Source: Pseudomonadota bacterium
GTDB taxonomy: Bacteria; Myxococcota_A; Polyangia; Haliangiales; Haliangiaceae
Assembly: GCA_022360315.1 (NCBI GenBank)
Contig: JAKSDA010000509.1
Coordinates: 1-64,000, forward strand
DNA: 64,000 bases
Direction of reading: 5' to 3'
Positions 1-8,314 of this stretch are shown in pieces. The position numbers were made by a program, and so were the translations under genes. The number at the start of each line of letters is the position of its first letter. Within the stretch, counting starts at the first letter, position 1. The notes beneath the pieces were generated by a model. It was not told where the DNA came from. It did not search any database and saw only the letters and a list, made by a program, of their open reading frames with translations.

Positions 1-713
1 CGAACGTGGTTGCTATGAGTAGACCAGTGTCACGTTTCTTACTAGGAGCACGAAGCCAGTCGGCAACATTCTGCTCGTCGGCAATGTGCACAATTCATGA
101 GGGACCATCAGGGGTGTCCCTCAAAAAGATTGCTCGGAATCCCGGCTATCTCCATCAATCTTCATGCTGCTACTCACATGGAGCCGATATCGACATCGCC
201 CCCCTTCTTCCATTTCAACAGCTGTAGGGGAGCAGCGCTAGTGGCGACCAACGCTTTGACTCGGCTCTTCACGCTGCGGTTGGGAGGCGCTTGTCTGTCA
301 CCTGCCGCGGGCGGTTCCACCGCGTCGACGTTCGCGCTTGACGATTTTGCCATGGGATTTCGAGCAACCTCGCCTGCTAACGCTACCGCCCTGGCGCCCA
401 TTAAATCTGCCTCATTTTCCAGATCTACCGTGGCGGGGCATTGTATGCCTATGTTCAATCTTTCAGCTGTTACTGCTACGAGAGACGATTTTCGTCGAAT
501 CAGATGAAACCGTACGCAGTTGCGCAGTCTTACACGAGACGCGGCGTCAGGGGATGGTTACGCCCACTTTTTGGTCATAGTAGAGAATCTCGCAACCGGC
601 AACACGAGTACAATGAGCCGGAAATGGCATAATCTCTGCCGCGATGTCGCTCCTTCGCTGGTAGAAATGTGAAGGTGACAACTGAGCTCTGCAGGAATGA
701 TAATGACCCCCGA
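1..713. other. No assignable gene
   Basis: Several overlapping open frames exist on both strands here, the longest 136 codons on the plus strand and 94 codons on the minus strand at 174-458. None shows a recognisable domain, a convincing ribosome binding site or a family motif, and the two overlap each other. The stretch lies downstream of the DUF5131 gene and probably holds its 3' flank and decayed island DNA. Confidence 0.4.
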
Positions 714-1565
714 TTAAGTGCATACTCGCTGCTTCTGAGTGCCGATTTTCATCGATACTCGACTGAGTATCCCCTGCACCTGTTTCTCGATGACACGGGC
801 TCGCCGCATGCGTTCCTCGCGTTTAGGTAGAGGTGATCTCACAATCTTTGGGAACTCATCGTAGGTCCGTCCGGAGAGCGCACGCCCCGTCTCCTTCTTG
901 CGAATACCACCCCACTGCTTGAAGAAGAACGGCACACTCGCGTCTTGGCACTGATCGCGGATCGAATATACCCATTCGGCCTTCATTGGCCTGGCCCCTG
1001 GGCCGCTCTCACCTCCAACGATCACCCAGTCGATCCCAGTCAGATCGATCCGGCCGAGATCCTCAAGCAACGGCTCGATGGACAGAAAGCGCACACTTGC
1101 TCTCGATTCGCGGAGGGCGTCAATGCGTGGCAGTCCGTACTTGCGATCCTCGACGCTCACGCCGAGCCAGACATGCTTCTGCTCGACCAAGGAGCGAGCG
1201 AACCGATGGGTCAACTTGCGTAGACGGTTGGCCCGCTTCGTGAGCACCTGGTAGATATGCCAATCTGCGAGCTCCATCACTTCAAAAACGGCCTTAATGA
1301 AAGCGACGGGCACTTTTTCGTGGAACTGGTCGCTCATAGAGTTCACGAAAATCATGCGCGACCGGCTCCAGCTCAGCGGTTCAGCGAGCTTCTCAGGCAC
1401 CAAACGGAGGTTGAAGCCCTGCTCGTAAGGATGTCCGGGAATTCCTCGCCAGCGTTCGGCGAACGTCTCGGCGTAACAGTGTTTACAGCCTGGACTGATC
1501 TTGGTACAGCCGCGCACCGGATTCCACGTTGCGTCAGTCCATTCAATGCTACTCCCGTCGCTCAT
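714..1565 (-). CDS. DUF5131 family (phage Gp37/Gp68-like) three-Cys-motif protein
   Basis: A 283-residue protein beginning with the family's typical IEWTDATWNPVRGC block. It carries Cys20, Cys27 and Cys30 in a C-x6-C-x2-C arrangement followed by Y-A-E, the three-Cys signature of the phage Gp37/Gp68 (DUF5131) family. Further family-like blocks are the FVNSMSDQFHE stretch near residue 75 and the GGESGP motif near residue 185. The biochemical role is not established; the Cys pattern suggests a metal or Fe-S site (inference). It lies 38 bp downstream of, and on the same strand as, a TcmP gene, the partner these proteins are known to accompany, so the two probably form one transcription unit. The family call is firm; the function is open. 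Confidence 0.85.
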   Translation of the reverse strand: MSDGSSIEWTDATWNPVRGCTKISPGCKHCYAETFAERWRGIPGHPYEQGFNLRLVPEKLAEPLSWSRSRMIFVNSMSDQFHEKVPVAFIKAVFEVMELADWHIYQVLTKRANRLRKLTHRFARSLVEQKHVWLGVSVEDRKYGLPRIDALRESRASVRFLSIEPLLEDLGRIDLTGIDWVIVGGESGPGARPMKAEWVYSIRDQCQDASVPFFFKQWGGIRKKETGRALSGRTYDEFPKIVRSPLPKREERMRRARVIEKQVQGILSRVSMKIGTQKQRVCT

Positions 1566-1603
1566 GGGGAGAGCCTATCCCAATAGCGTCATCGAGAGGA
1601 GCC

Positions 1604-2773
1604 TCATGTCTCTTCTCGCTCAATGACTCCGTTGATTGAAACCCATTCGTCATCCCTTACCAACGACCTGCGCCGGCGCTCCGGCTCTATGAGCAGTTCA
1701 CCATCGTTGGCCGCTGCGATAACCAGTCGAGCGATGTCATTCTTTGTCACATGGTAGTCTTCGAGGAGCTCCGGCCACAAGGAGCCAAATTTCCGCCGCC
1801 CATGCTCCCGCAGGAGCGCTTTCAATGCGCATATGGCATTGCGGCAGTCCAGGTCATTCTGTACGTCATACCAGCGATCGCGCTGCGGCGACACGACAGC
1901 ACCGAGTGACAACTGACCCGAGCGGTCTTCCTTGGCTTTCTGCTTGGCCAGCGTGCGCACGTTGGCAGCTTCCTGCCCGATGACTTTGCGTTCCGCATCA
2001 CGAAAGACCTCCAAGACCTTGGGATGCTTGCCCCCGATGACGAGACGGAACCAGGTTCGCTCATGGGTCGGGTGCGGAACAGCGAGATCCGCCGCGTACT
2101 TGACATCGCAGTTTCTCTTTAGATTCCGTCGATAAAGTGCCATTAGCTCATTCTCTGCTAACCCTGAGGGCATCGACCCCTCGGTCAACCCGAAGAAATC
2201 CCACATTTGCTGACGCAGAAAACTTCGCGGATCGTCCTTGAACCGATTGATGTCGTTGAACATGACGTTCACCAGGACATCACGCATGCGTTGGCGCATT
2301 AGAGGAGCGATGAAGTGCATGCCTACGCCCTTGAATCCAGTTGGATCGACGAATACGAAGGCGGGATCAGCTTCGATCACGTCAATGATTCTCTGAACGT
2401 GATCGCCGAACTTACCGTGCCAGGGATGGATATCGATGTCACTCGACCGCTTTGCGAGATACGTTTGGAGTTGCTGGTAGGCCGATCGGTCCTTCTCCAC
2501 AAAGATCGCGCCAAGCCGGATTTCGTGACCATGCGTCCGCCACGTGGCGGCAGCTTCCTCCAGCGCCTGTAGTCCAATAGCAATCGAAGTGTCGCGAAGA
2601 CCCTGATCGCGATTCTTCCAGGGACCCGCGAAGCAGTCCACATACCATAGCTTCACCGGACCTTGGCGCGCAGTTGACCCGATCTTGACACCCCATTGGT
2701 CCAGATACTCTTTGAGTATTCGATGCTTCAGGTAGCTTTGTTCTCGGCCATTGTATTCACTTGGTATATTCAT
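1604..2773 (-). CDS. tcmP: Three-Cys-motif partner protein TcmP
   Basis: About 389 residues. Family hallmarks are the N-terminal YLKHRILKEYL block, then LWYVDCFAGPW, FVEKD and, near residue 145, FVFVDPTGFKG. This order resembles a Rossmann-type methyltransferase-like fold and defines the TcmP family, which is named for its neighbourhood with three-Cys-motif (DUF5131) proteins. I start it at the internal ATG at 2773 because the 57 codons upstream in the same open frame (to 2944) show no family similarity; a purine-rich GGGAACGGG precedes this ATG closely. The C-terminal third (after about residue 250) is Lys/Arg-rich and may bind nucleic acid (inference). Followed by DUF5131 after 38 bp. The biological role of the pair is not established. 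Confidence 0.8.
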   Translation of the reverse strand: MNIPSEYNGREQSYLKHRILKEYLDQWGVKIGSTARQGPVKLWYVDCFAGPWKNRDQGLRDTSIAIGLQALEEAAATWRTHGHEIRLGAIFVEKDRSAYQQLQTYLAKRSSDIDIHPWHGKFGDHVQRIIDVIEADPAFVFVDPTGFKGVGMHFIAPLMRQRMRDVLVNVMFNDINRFKDDPRSFLRQQMWDFFGLTEGSMPSGLAENELMALYRRNLKRNCDVKYAADLAVPHPTHERTWFRLVIGGKHPKVLEVFRDAERKVIGQEAANVRTLAKQKAKEDRSGQLSLGAVVSPQRDRWYDVQNDLDCRNAICALKALLREHGRRKFGSLWPELLEDYHVTKNDIARLVIAAANDGELLIEPERRRRSLVRDDEWVSINGVIEREET

Positions 2774-3217
2774 TCCCGTTCCCACATCACTGACGAGTCT
2801 GCTCAACGCTTCGCCATCGTACAACGAGATCAGCAACTTGGCGGCCTCGATTGCATCGAAGATGGGTAGAACACATCGGCACGCAGGGGCTCTCGAAGAG
2901 CGGGATACTCCAGGCAAACAATTGTCTGTTCCGACAAACCGCACGATGGCAGTATGCAGCTCCCGGTCTGTGGGGCAGTCTATCCGGGTGATTGGTAATT
3001 CAGCATGGGCGTTTTGCCCGCTTTCCGTTCCATCCGAAGCTCTTCGGATGCGTTGTCGCTTGCGTAACTAGCCGAAAAGGTGGGGCCTTTGCGCCACATG
3101 CCCCGTTGTCAATGCATCCCACTTTGCCCTGACGAGTGCGATGATTGACAACTGCTCGCCGTCAGAGCGAGAGTGGGTTGCCGATCCAGGGTGAAATCTG
3201 TATGGCTCGGCGTCCGC
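2774..3217. other. Intergenic region upstream of TcmP
   Basis: About 440 bp with no supported gene. The TcmP reading frame stays open on the minus strand to about 3070, but that extension matches nothing I recognise. The stretch should contain the promoter of the TcmP-DUF5131 pair. I see no clear palindrome or insertion-sequence end. Confidence 0.4.
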
Positions 3218-3745
3218 CTAGGAGTCACTGTTCGCCGCTATTTCTACGAGTTGGAGTCTGGTCTGCCGGTGAATGAAATCGCGTGGGTGATTCACAGGCA
3301 TATTGACATGGGTTGCGAGCACGACGTGATCCGTGTCGAGTGCAACGATACACTCTACATTCCATCGTTTTGCACAAGCTACGATCATAGCATCGTACTT
3401 CAGGTACGAGAGTGAGAGCCCCGTATTTGCACGAAGCTCCTTGAGCACTCGCACTGGAATCTCAGTACCCAGTAGCTCCGCAGCTGAATTGTCAAAGGAC
3501 ACCACCACAAGCGAGCGAGTCCGAGGGAGCGGCTGTGGATTTCCACGTAGCATCTCGGCAACTGTTGGCGCGGCCACGTACATCCGCTTGTTCTTCGATT
3601 TGACCATCGCATCGAAGAACGCTTGACACAGTCCGGCAGTTTCGTCCTCGAATTGCCCCATCGCCCGGATCAACACACCGGTATCGACCAAGCATCGGCC
3701 GGGTAGCAACTTGGTGTCGATCTCGACGGAAGCCGACTTTGTCAT
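3218..3745 (-). CDS. PIN-domain protein (putative VapC-like ribonuclease)
   Basis: A 175-residue PIN-fold protein. The expected acidic residues are visible: Asp21 in CLVDTGVLIRAM, Glu64 in TVAEML, Asp118 in KYDAMIVACA and Asp137 in ALDTDH. PIN proteins are Mg-dependent ribonucleases, often toxins of type II toxin-antitoxin systems. The gene starts 2 bp after the stop of the 281-codon gene upstream (3748-4593), so the two are very probably co-transcribed. No small classical VapB antitoxin is visible next to it. If this is a toxin, its partner is the large upstream protein, which is atypical. The PIN call is firm; the toxin role is inferred. Confidence 0.8.
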   Translation of the reverse strand: MTKSASVEIDTKLLPGRCLVDTGVLIRAMGQFEDETAGLCQAFFDAMVKSKNKRMYVAAPTVAEMLRGNPQPLPRTRSLVVVSFDNSAAELLGTEIPVRVLKELRANTGLSLSYLKYDAMIVACAKRWNVECIVALDTDHVVLATHVNMPVNHPRDFIHRQTRLQLVEIAANSDS

Positions 3746-3747
3746 GG

Positions 3748-4593
3748 CTAGCTGATGATACGCGACCGCTCAAGCTCAACCTCGATATCCTCGACTTCAT
3801 CCCAATCTCCACCTGCCTCGGAGAACCAAGCCCGCCATGCATCAGCCTCCGCTTCTCCTTCAATCTCGTCGATCTCGTGGAACGAGATTAGCGTACCGTC
3901 AACGATTTTTCCGTCAATATCGCGGACGATTTCGGCAGACATATCGACTTCTCGGTAGAGGTTACGAGCAATAGCCTGCGCTTGCTGCTCCTCGGAAATT
4001 GCGCAGGTAAAACCGCCCTCAACCTCATTGAAGGCGGCTAATTTTGGAGGCTTACCCCCGACGCGCATAACAATAATACGGAGCTCAACCCATTCAGCAC
4101 GGGGCCCCATTTGGTTCTGCCCACGACGGGCGACCTCGCTTTCAAAATTGGCTACGCGGACGTGCGCCGTATACCCCTCGGGAAGTCGCTCGACCCAGCT
4201 ATGCACCTCGCGCACTCGTGTCGTGACGCCGCGAGGCGGAAGCCGACGGCCTTCCAGGTACTCCTTTGCGTCTTTGGCCACTGTTCGAGCGATGACCGGC
4301 TCGTCCACCTGAAACTTGAACGCCACACTACCTGGCTCGATACGCATCCCGGTGAAGCATAATCTTTCGTTGCGGATCTCGGCGACTCGCTGGAGCAGAG
4401 CGAGATAGGCTGTCGCGGCACCAAGTGCGGCTGGAACATCGAAACGCTCAGGTCTCACCCCCGCCCCGCGAATTTCCCAGGACAGCTCAGCAGATTGACT
4501 TATTCGACCACGTGCCACTGGCAAGACCGTATCAGGAAGCAAGGGGCACTGGCGAGCCACCGGCGGGTATAGAGCCCGAAACCACTGACTCAT
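3748..4593 (-). CDS. Hypothetical protein paired with PIN-domain gene
   Basis: A 281-residue protein without a motif I recognise. The middle is rich in predicted beta-strand (residues about 95-190), and the C-terminus is strongly acidic, with many Glu and Asp residues between about 225 and 275. It sits 2 bp upstream of the PIN gene on the same strand, so it is likely translated together with it. The acidic tail and pairing would suit a protein that restrains the PIN nuclease, but that is inference. An in-frame later start is possible because the first 30 residues are Pro/Arg-rich and low in structure. Confidence 0.6.
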   Translation of the reverse strand: MSQWFRALYPPVARQCPLLPDTVLPVARGRISQSAELSWEIRGAGVRPERFDVPAALGAATAYLALLQRVAEIRNERLCFTGMRIEPGSVAFKFQVDEPVIARTVAKDAKEYLEGRRLPPRGVTTRVREVHSWVERLPEGYTAHVRVANFESEVARRGQNQMGPRAEWVELRIIVMRVGGKPPKLAAFNEVEGGFTCAISEEQQAQAIARNLYREVDMSAEIVRDIDGKIVDGTLISFHEIDEIEGEAEADAWRAWFSEAGGDWDEVEDIEVELERSRIIS

Positions 4594-4790
4594 TCCAGAG
4601 CACCGGCCGCAAGGTCTCCTTTGAATGCTTCATAGTGTAATGAAGGCCACTTTCCTAAGGTAGCCCTGTCGCTACTCTTGGACCTTGCGGCTCGTGGCGG
4701 CTCGCGCAACCAGCCGAAATGGCAACACCTTCGCACCGCTCGACTTGTTGTCAATGTGTCTCCCCTGTCCTGGTGGCTCGATAGAAACAC

Positions 4791-5570
4791 TCAGCGCACG
4801 CTGGCGAGGAAGTCCTTTACTGCCTTCCAGTACCCCGGGCTGTCCGAAAATTTTTGCCACAGCGCGCGCGAACCGTGCTGCCCACTGGTCTTGGGGATAT
4901 ACGCTGTCTTGATGGCAGCATCGGGGATGGCCGCGAAGATCGCCCGCCATTTCTTCTGCTCGTTCCTTGCCGAGGTGATGAAGGCCGGCTTGCGGATCTT
5001 GGCCGCGGCGCTGCGGATCCAGGTCTTGGACTTGCCCAGGCGGGCAAAGTACTCACCGGGCGCGAACGACAGCGTCGCGTCGAGTAGCTCGGGATGCTGG
5101 CCAGAGATGACCAGGACCAGCGCCGACGAGTACGAGCTGCCCCAGGCGATGAGTTTGCCGCGGGCATGATGCTTGCGCGCGTGGCGCAATGCGGCTCGCA
5201 TGTCGGGCAGCGCGTCCACGTAGGTCGTGCCCGTGCCGGCCTCTTTCGCGCGTCTTGCTGTCTGGTTGACGACCCCGCCCACGCCCTTGCCCGAACGCTG
5301 ATCGATGGCCATGCAGTTGAAGCCCATTGCGCTCAGGCGCGGGGCGATCTCTCGATACTCGCCGCGGCTCCAGCCAGCCTGATGAAACAGGACGATGAAG
5401 GGCGCATCGGGCCCGTGTGACAGGTACAGATCGGCCGTGATCGCGAGCCCATCCTCGGATGAAAAGGTGATTGTCCGCGGTGCTGCCTCGGGTCCGGCAG
5501 TGGCCAGCGCAGGCAATCCGCAGGCCAGGACAACAGCGCAGAGCAGAGCCGAAATCGTGCGAATCAGCAT
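4791..5570 (-). CDS. Secreted alpha/beta hydrolase (dienelactone hydrolase-like)
   Basis: A 259-residue protein with a clear N-terminal signal peptide (hydrophobic residues 5-24 ending at ALATAG). The mature part has the alpha/beta-hydrolase layout: a first strand ending in VLFHQAG (oxyanion region, about residue 60), the nucleophile elbow WGSSYSS with Ser146, and a late His in SGQHGSRAL near residue 235. The GxSxS elbow instead of GxSxG is slightly unusual. It should act in the periplasm or outside on an ester or similar small substrate, which I cannot name. It is single, with no apparent operon, and lies beside the integrase remnant, so it may mark the chromosomal edge of the integrated element (inference). 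Confidence 0.75.
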   Translation of the reverse strand: MLIRTISALLCAVVLACGLPALATAGPEAAPRTITFSSEDGLAITADLYLSHGPDAPFIVLFHQAGWSRGEYREIAPRLSAMGFNCMAIDQRSGKGVGGVVNQTARRAKEAGTGTTYVDALPDMRAALRHARKHHARGKLIAWGSSYSSALVLVISGQHPELLDATLSFAPGEYFARLGKSKTWIRSAAAKIRKPAFITSARNEQKKWRAIFAAIPDAAIKTAYIPKTSGQHGSRALWQKFSDSPGYWKAVKDFLASVR

Positions 5571-5589
5571 GGCCGGAGACTAGCCCGAA

Positions 5590-6285
5590 CTATGCCCCAT
5601 CCGGGGCCTGTCTCTGTAAGATGCTAGAATTTAAAGGAAATTCGGCATTGTACTGCGGGCAGACGAGCAAATCTTCCCGCAATGTTCCCGTTTCTGTGCA
5701 GCGAGATCGCTGACCGCCCTGGATGAGCTGAAACATGCGGTGGGCCGCCTCATTCTTCTCGTTCATGCGGATGGTCGAGTAGTGCGCGGTCATCTCCGGT
5801 CTTCGGTGGCCGAGAATGTCGCGAACCACCCGTTCCTTGGCCACGCGTTGCAGGAGATCGTTGTATGTGCGGCGGAAGCCATGGCAGGTGAAGCGGAACA
5901 GGATACCCGCTCGTTTGAGTGCTTTCAAGAGCGGTTTACGCAGCGGACTGCTGTAGTAGTGCTCTCCGTCGTCCTTGGCGAACAGCCATCCCTTGGTGAG
6001 AGACGGATGCTGCGCGGCGAGCAGAGACTGCCGGTGGTTCGCTAAAATCTCGGCAAGCTCGGGGGCCATGGCGATGGTACGCCGTCCCTGGGCGGTTTTC
6101 GGTGCGCCGATGTACCCCTGCGAATTGGTGTCTTCGAGGGATCCGTGGAACGATTGCTTTTCTGTCCCGGGCTCGCCCGGTCTTGGGATCCGTCCAGCGG
6201 ACCCGGACTGCGTATTTGCCTCTGCCGATGCATAGGATTCCCTTGTATCTGGTTTTCGTCGATATGTGGTTGGTGCCTTGTTCAT
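5590..6285 (-). pseudogene. Tyrosine recombinase/integrase, internally deleted and frameshifted
   Basis: The C-terminal catalytic part of a phage-type integrase is plain: an Arg in KTAQGRRTI, then the HGFRR block, the LGHRRPEMT block and the final Tyr in TAHYSTI. The normal core-binding domain between N-terminus and catalytic domain is missing. At the 5' end a different frame (about 6130-6250) reads like an arm-binding domain (GRGKYAVRVRW...), whereas the annotated frame is unstructured there. I therefore read this as an integrase that lost its middle and shifted frame. At 231 residues it is about half the usual length. It starts 4 bp beyond the end of an excisionase-like frame, the usual xis-int order. 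It also extends past the catalytic Tyr by about 50 residues of low similarity. Confidence 0.75.
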
Positions 6286-6288
6286 TGG

Positions 6289-6554
6289 CTACTCCGAAAT
6301 TCGACGTAGCCAGCCGTGAATGCGCAGTATTCGTCGCCTCACAAACGCGTCAAGCTCGTCGCGTGTGAAGAGATGGGTCCCGCGTGGACCTCGTCCGGCT
6401 GGCGTGAGAAGACCACGGCGAACCAGCTGGCGAATCCCAGCGGTGCTGCGATAGCGCAGGTAGTCGGCGGCTTCCCGGGTGGTCAGGTAGGGGGAAGACG
6501 CCCGAGTGCAGCAATCTGGTCGACCTCCTCATCGGTCAATTGCCGCTCGGGCAA
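6289..6554 (-). pseudogene. Excisionase-like helix-turn-helix protein, frameshifted
   Basis: Two adjacent minus-strand frames together encode a small MerR/Xis-type DNA-binding protein. The first ends in LTDEEVDQIAALGRLPP; the second continues YLTTREAADYLRYRS and ends near TRDELDAFV, with the typical T-x-E-A-A-x-Y-L helix-turn-helix start. They join only if one base is removed at the run of five G (plus strand 6490-6494), so the gene is frameshifted, assuming no sequencing error. The likely start is a TTG at 6554 (weak). It lies 4 bp upstream of the integrase remnant, which fits an excision/integration module. Confidence 0.55.
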
Positions 6555-6557
6555 AAT

Positions 6558-6920
6558 CTAATATTTGTTTTTGGCCTGCCTTTCGACTTCGTATGCCCAG
6601 GCATCGAGCCCATACTTCTCGCGTACTTTGAACAGGTCTTTGAAGGTATTGGCCGACATCTCGAACACCTTGATGGTGCGCTCGGGCAACACGCACACAT
6701 TCACGGAGGCACGAAAGGACGGCCGTTTGCCTCTCGTGGCAAGCGCCTGGCCTTCGTCTGAGTTTGCGTCGAGGTATTTCTCCCCCGTCCAGACCACCTC
6801 TCGGGGGACGGGATCGCCGAGAAACACGACAATGAGCATCTCTCCTTGCTCTCGTTTGTCGTTCACATAATGTACAAAGCCTCCTGGGCTAGAGAACTTG
6901 ACAATAAACAACCTGAGCAT
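6558..6920 (-). CDS. Small hypothetical protein, possibly phage SSB-like
   Basis: A 120-residue protein, largely beta-strand at the N-terminus (MLRLFIVKF..., GEMLIVVFLGD), with a C-terminal region around residues 80-115 (IKVFEMSANTF, KYGLDAWAYEVER). That region faintly recalls the single-stranded-DNA-binding-like proteins of small mobile elements. The similarity is by eye only. It lies just upstream of the excisionase/integrase remnants on the same strand, which fits a replication or recombination role in an integrated element. The first ATG overlaps the previous gene by about 58 bp; the ATG at 6839 would avoid this but has its purine-rich site too close. Confidence 0.45.
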   Translation of the reverse strand: MLRLFIVKFSSPGGFVHYVNDKREQGEMLIVVFLGDPVPREVVWTGEKYLDANSDEGQALATRGKRPSFRASVNVCVLPERTIKVFEMSANTFKDLFKVREKYGLDAWAYEVERQAKNKY

Positions 6921-7282
6921 CCAAGAATTCTCGCAACCGCGCGCGGGCGCGCAGACGCCTGCGCCAGACGATCTCGCTCTCGACGGTCACGCTCGTCATC
7001 GCCCGTGGTCAAGTGACAGGCTTCCATATACACTCGTATGCTGAGGTCATCAATGTCGGTGACCGTCAGGAGATCCATATCGAGCGCGGCCAATGGAGCG
7101 ATGCGCAGTACCGCACGAGCGAATGTCAACCCATCCAGCGTACGTGAAACCGTACCCAGCATGGAGGATGGGTCCACGTGAATGTCTCTGAATGGATAGG
7201 TATCCAGGATTAGTCGCCCCCTTTGCCGTTCTTCTTCGCGTTTCTGTGCCAAGACCCGAAAGTAGTGCTTCTTCGTATCCAT
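6863..7282 (-). CDS. Hypothetical protein of the integrated element
   Basis: I use the internal ATG at 7282 (MDTKKHYFRVLAQ...), giving 139 residues. The same frame is open to 7840, but its upstream part is antisense to a better candidate and has poor composition. The protein has a charged N-terminus and a central helix-rich part (LDGLTFARAVLRIAPLAALDMD), with no motif I recognise. It lies directly upstream of the SSB-like gene and may be co-transcribed with it. Its 3' end overlaps that gene, which suggests either a wrong start there or decay here. Moderate-to-low confidence that it is functional. Confidence 0.35.
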   Translation of the reverse strand: MDTKKHYFRVLAQKREEERQRGRLILDTYPFRDIHVDPSSMLGTVSRTLDGLTFARAVLRIAPLAALDMDLLTVTDIDDLSIRVYMEACHLTTGDDERDRRERDRLAQASARPRAVARILGCSGCLLSSSLAQEALYIM

Positions 7283-7318
7283 CACTAGCCCGCGCTCAAT
7301 CTCACTGCGCCACCGCGC

Positions 7319-8174
7319 ATGCGCCTGTATCGACTCCACGGTAACCGCATCGGCGCACTCGCCGACGTCGATGGCGTGCTCCAAGCGGTTCCCATGACGC
7401 GCTCGGCTCTCCGGGCATTTCTGAGAAGGCGCGTGCGATGGGCGACGATGCGCAATGGGCGTGCGGTCTCGGTCCGCCCTCCCAAGGACGTATGTGCGCA
7501 GCTCTACACAGCGCCCCCGGCGAGCATTCAGCACCTTCGCCTCATCAGTCCGGTGCCCTTCGTCGAACCCTCGGGATCCATCGCCTCGGAGGACTGGCTC
7601 GATCTTCGCAAACACATCCTCTATCTCGGGCGCAACGAGGATATTCTGCCAAGTGCACTGCCCGACGGCGAACAGAGTGCACTCGATGCGCTGCTGCAAA
7701 GCGTCGCGGCCTTTGTGCTGGACGAGACATCGCAGATCCACACGCTGGGCTTGCTCGTGGCGCTCATGCGCTGTTTGCCGTCGAAGCAGACGATTCCGGC
7801 GTTTCTCATAGAGTCCGCTCAATCGCCCATTCTCGCCCATGACGCGGTCAAATGGCTCGGTCAGGTGGTATGCACACCCAATCTCGCCGCTCTGTATACC
7901 GTGCAGGAGACCTATCGCTTCGGCTGGCGCGGCACCACACCCGCGCTATTCGTCACCAACGCAATGCATCTGTGCTCGCTCGCTCCGGTGACCCTCGCCG
8001 TCGAGCTGGACCGCACCCGATGCGTACGATCTTTCGCTGAGCGATGCTGCCGAGAAAGAGTTCGCCCATGCCCGGATGGGCGGCGATGCCTTCCGGGATC
8101 AAGTCCGGCTCGGACACCTCGCCATAAACTCCGCAGTGCTGCATTCGCGACGCCGGTACCAAGGCCGAGCTTGA
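7319..8174 (+). pseudogene. Decayed mobile-element primase/helicase-like protein fragment
   Basis: The plus-strand frame reads like the middle of the large D5/DUF927-type replication ATPases of plasmids and integrative elements. It has a block ending in RWATMRNGRAVSVRPP, then IQHLRLISPVPFVEPSGSI, which resembles the family's L-x-G-x-x-x-x-P-v-l-x-x-d-G pattern, and later a segment like the pre-Walker helix (ALDALLQSVAAF). No Walker A GKT is present where expected. After about 8010 the coding character moves to another frame (DLSLSDAAEKEF...), which stops at 8174. Start, Walker A and 3' end are all missing or shifted, so this is a relic. The family assignment is by eye only. Confidence 0.35.
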
Positions 8175-8314
8175 AGCCGTCGAGAGAGCGTTCGCAGTGA
8201 GCAATCACTGGACCCTGACCCTCCCCGGCGACCCACGAGGCCGTCCACTTCAGTTCCGACTCCAAGTTCGATCCGAAAGGATCGGTATGAGCCCTGGTCT
8301 TCGCCGGCAACCGT

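Noticed and set aside
174..458. 94-codon minus-strand frame as a small gene
   Set aside because: No recognisable family, no clear ribosome binding site, and an overlapping frame of similar quality on the other strand.
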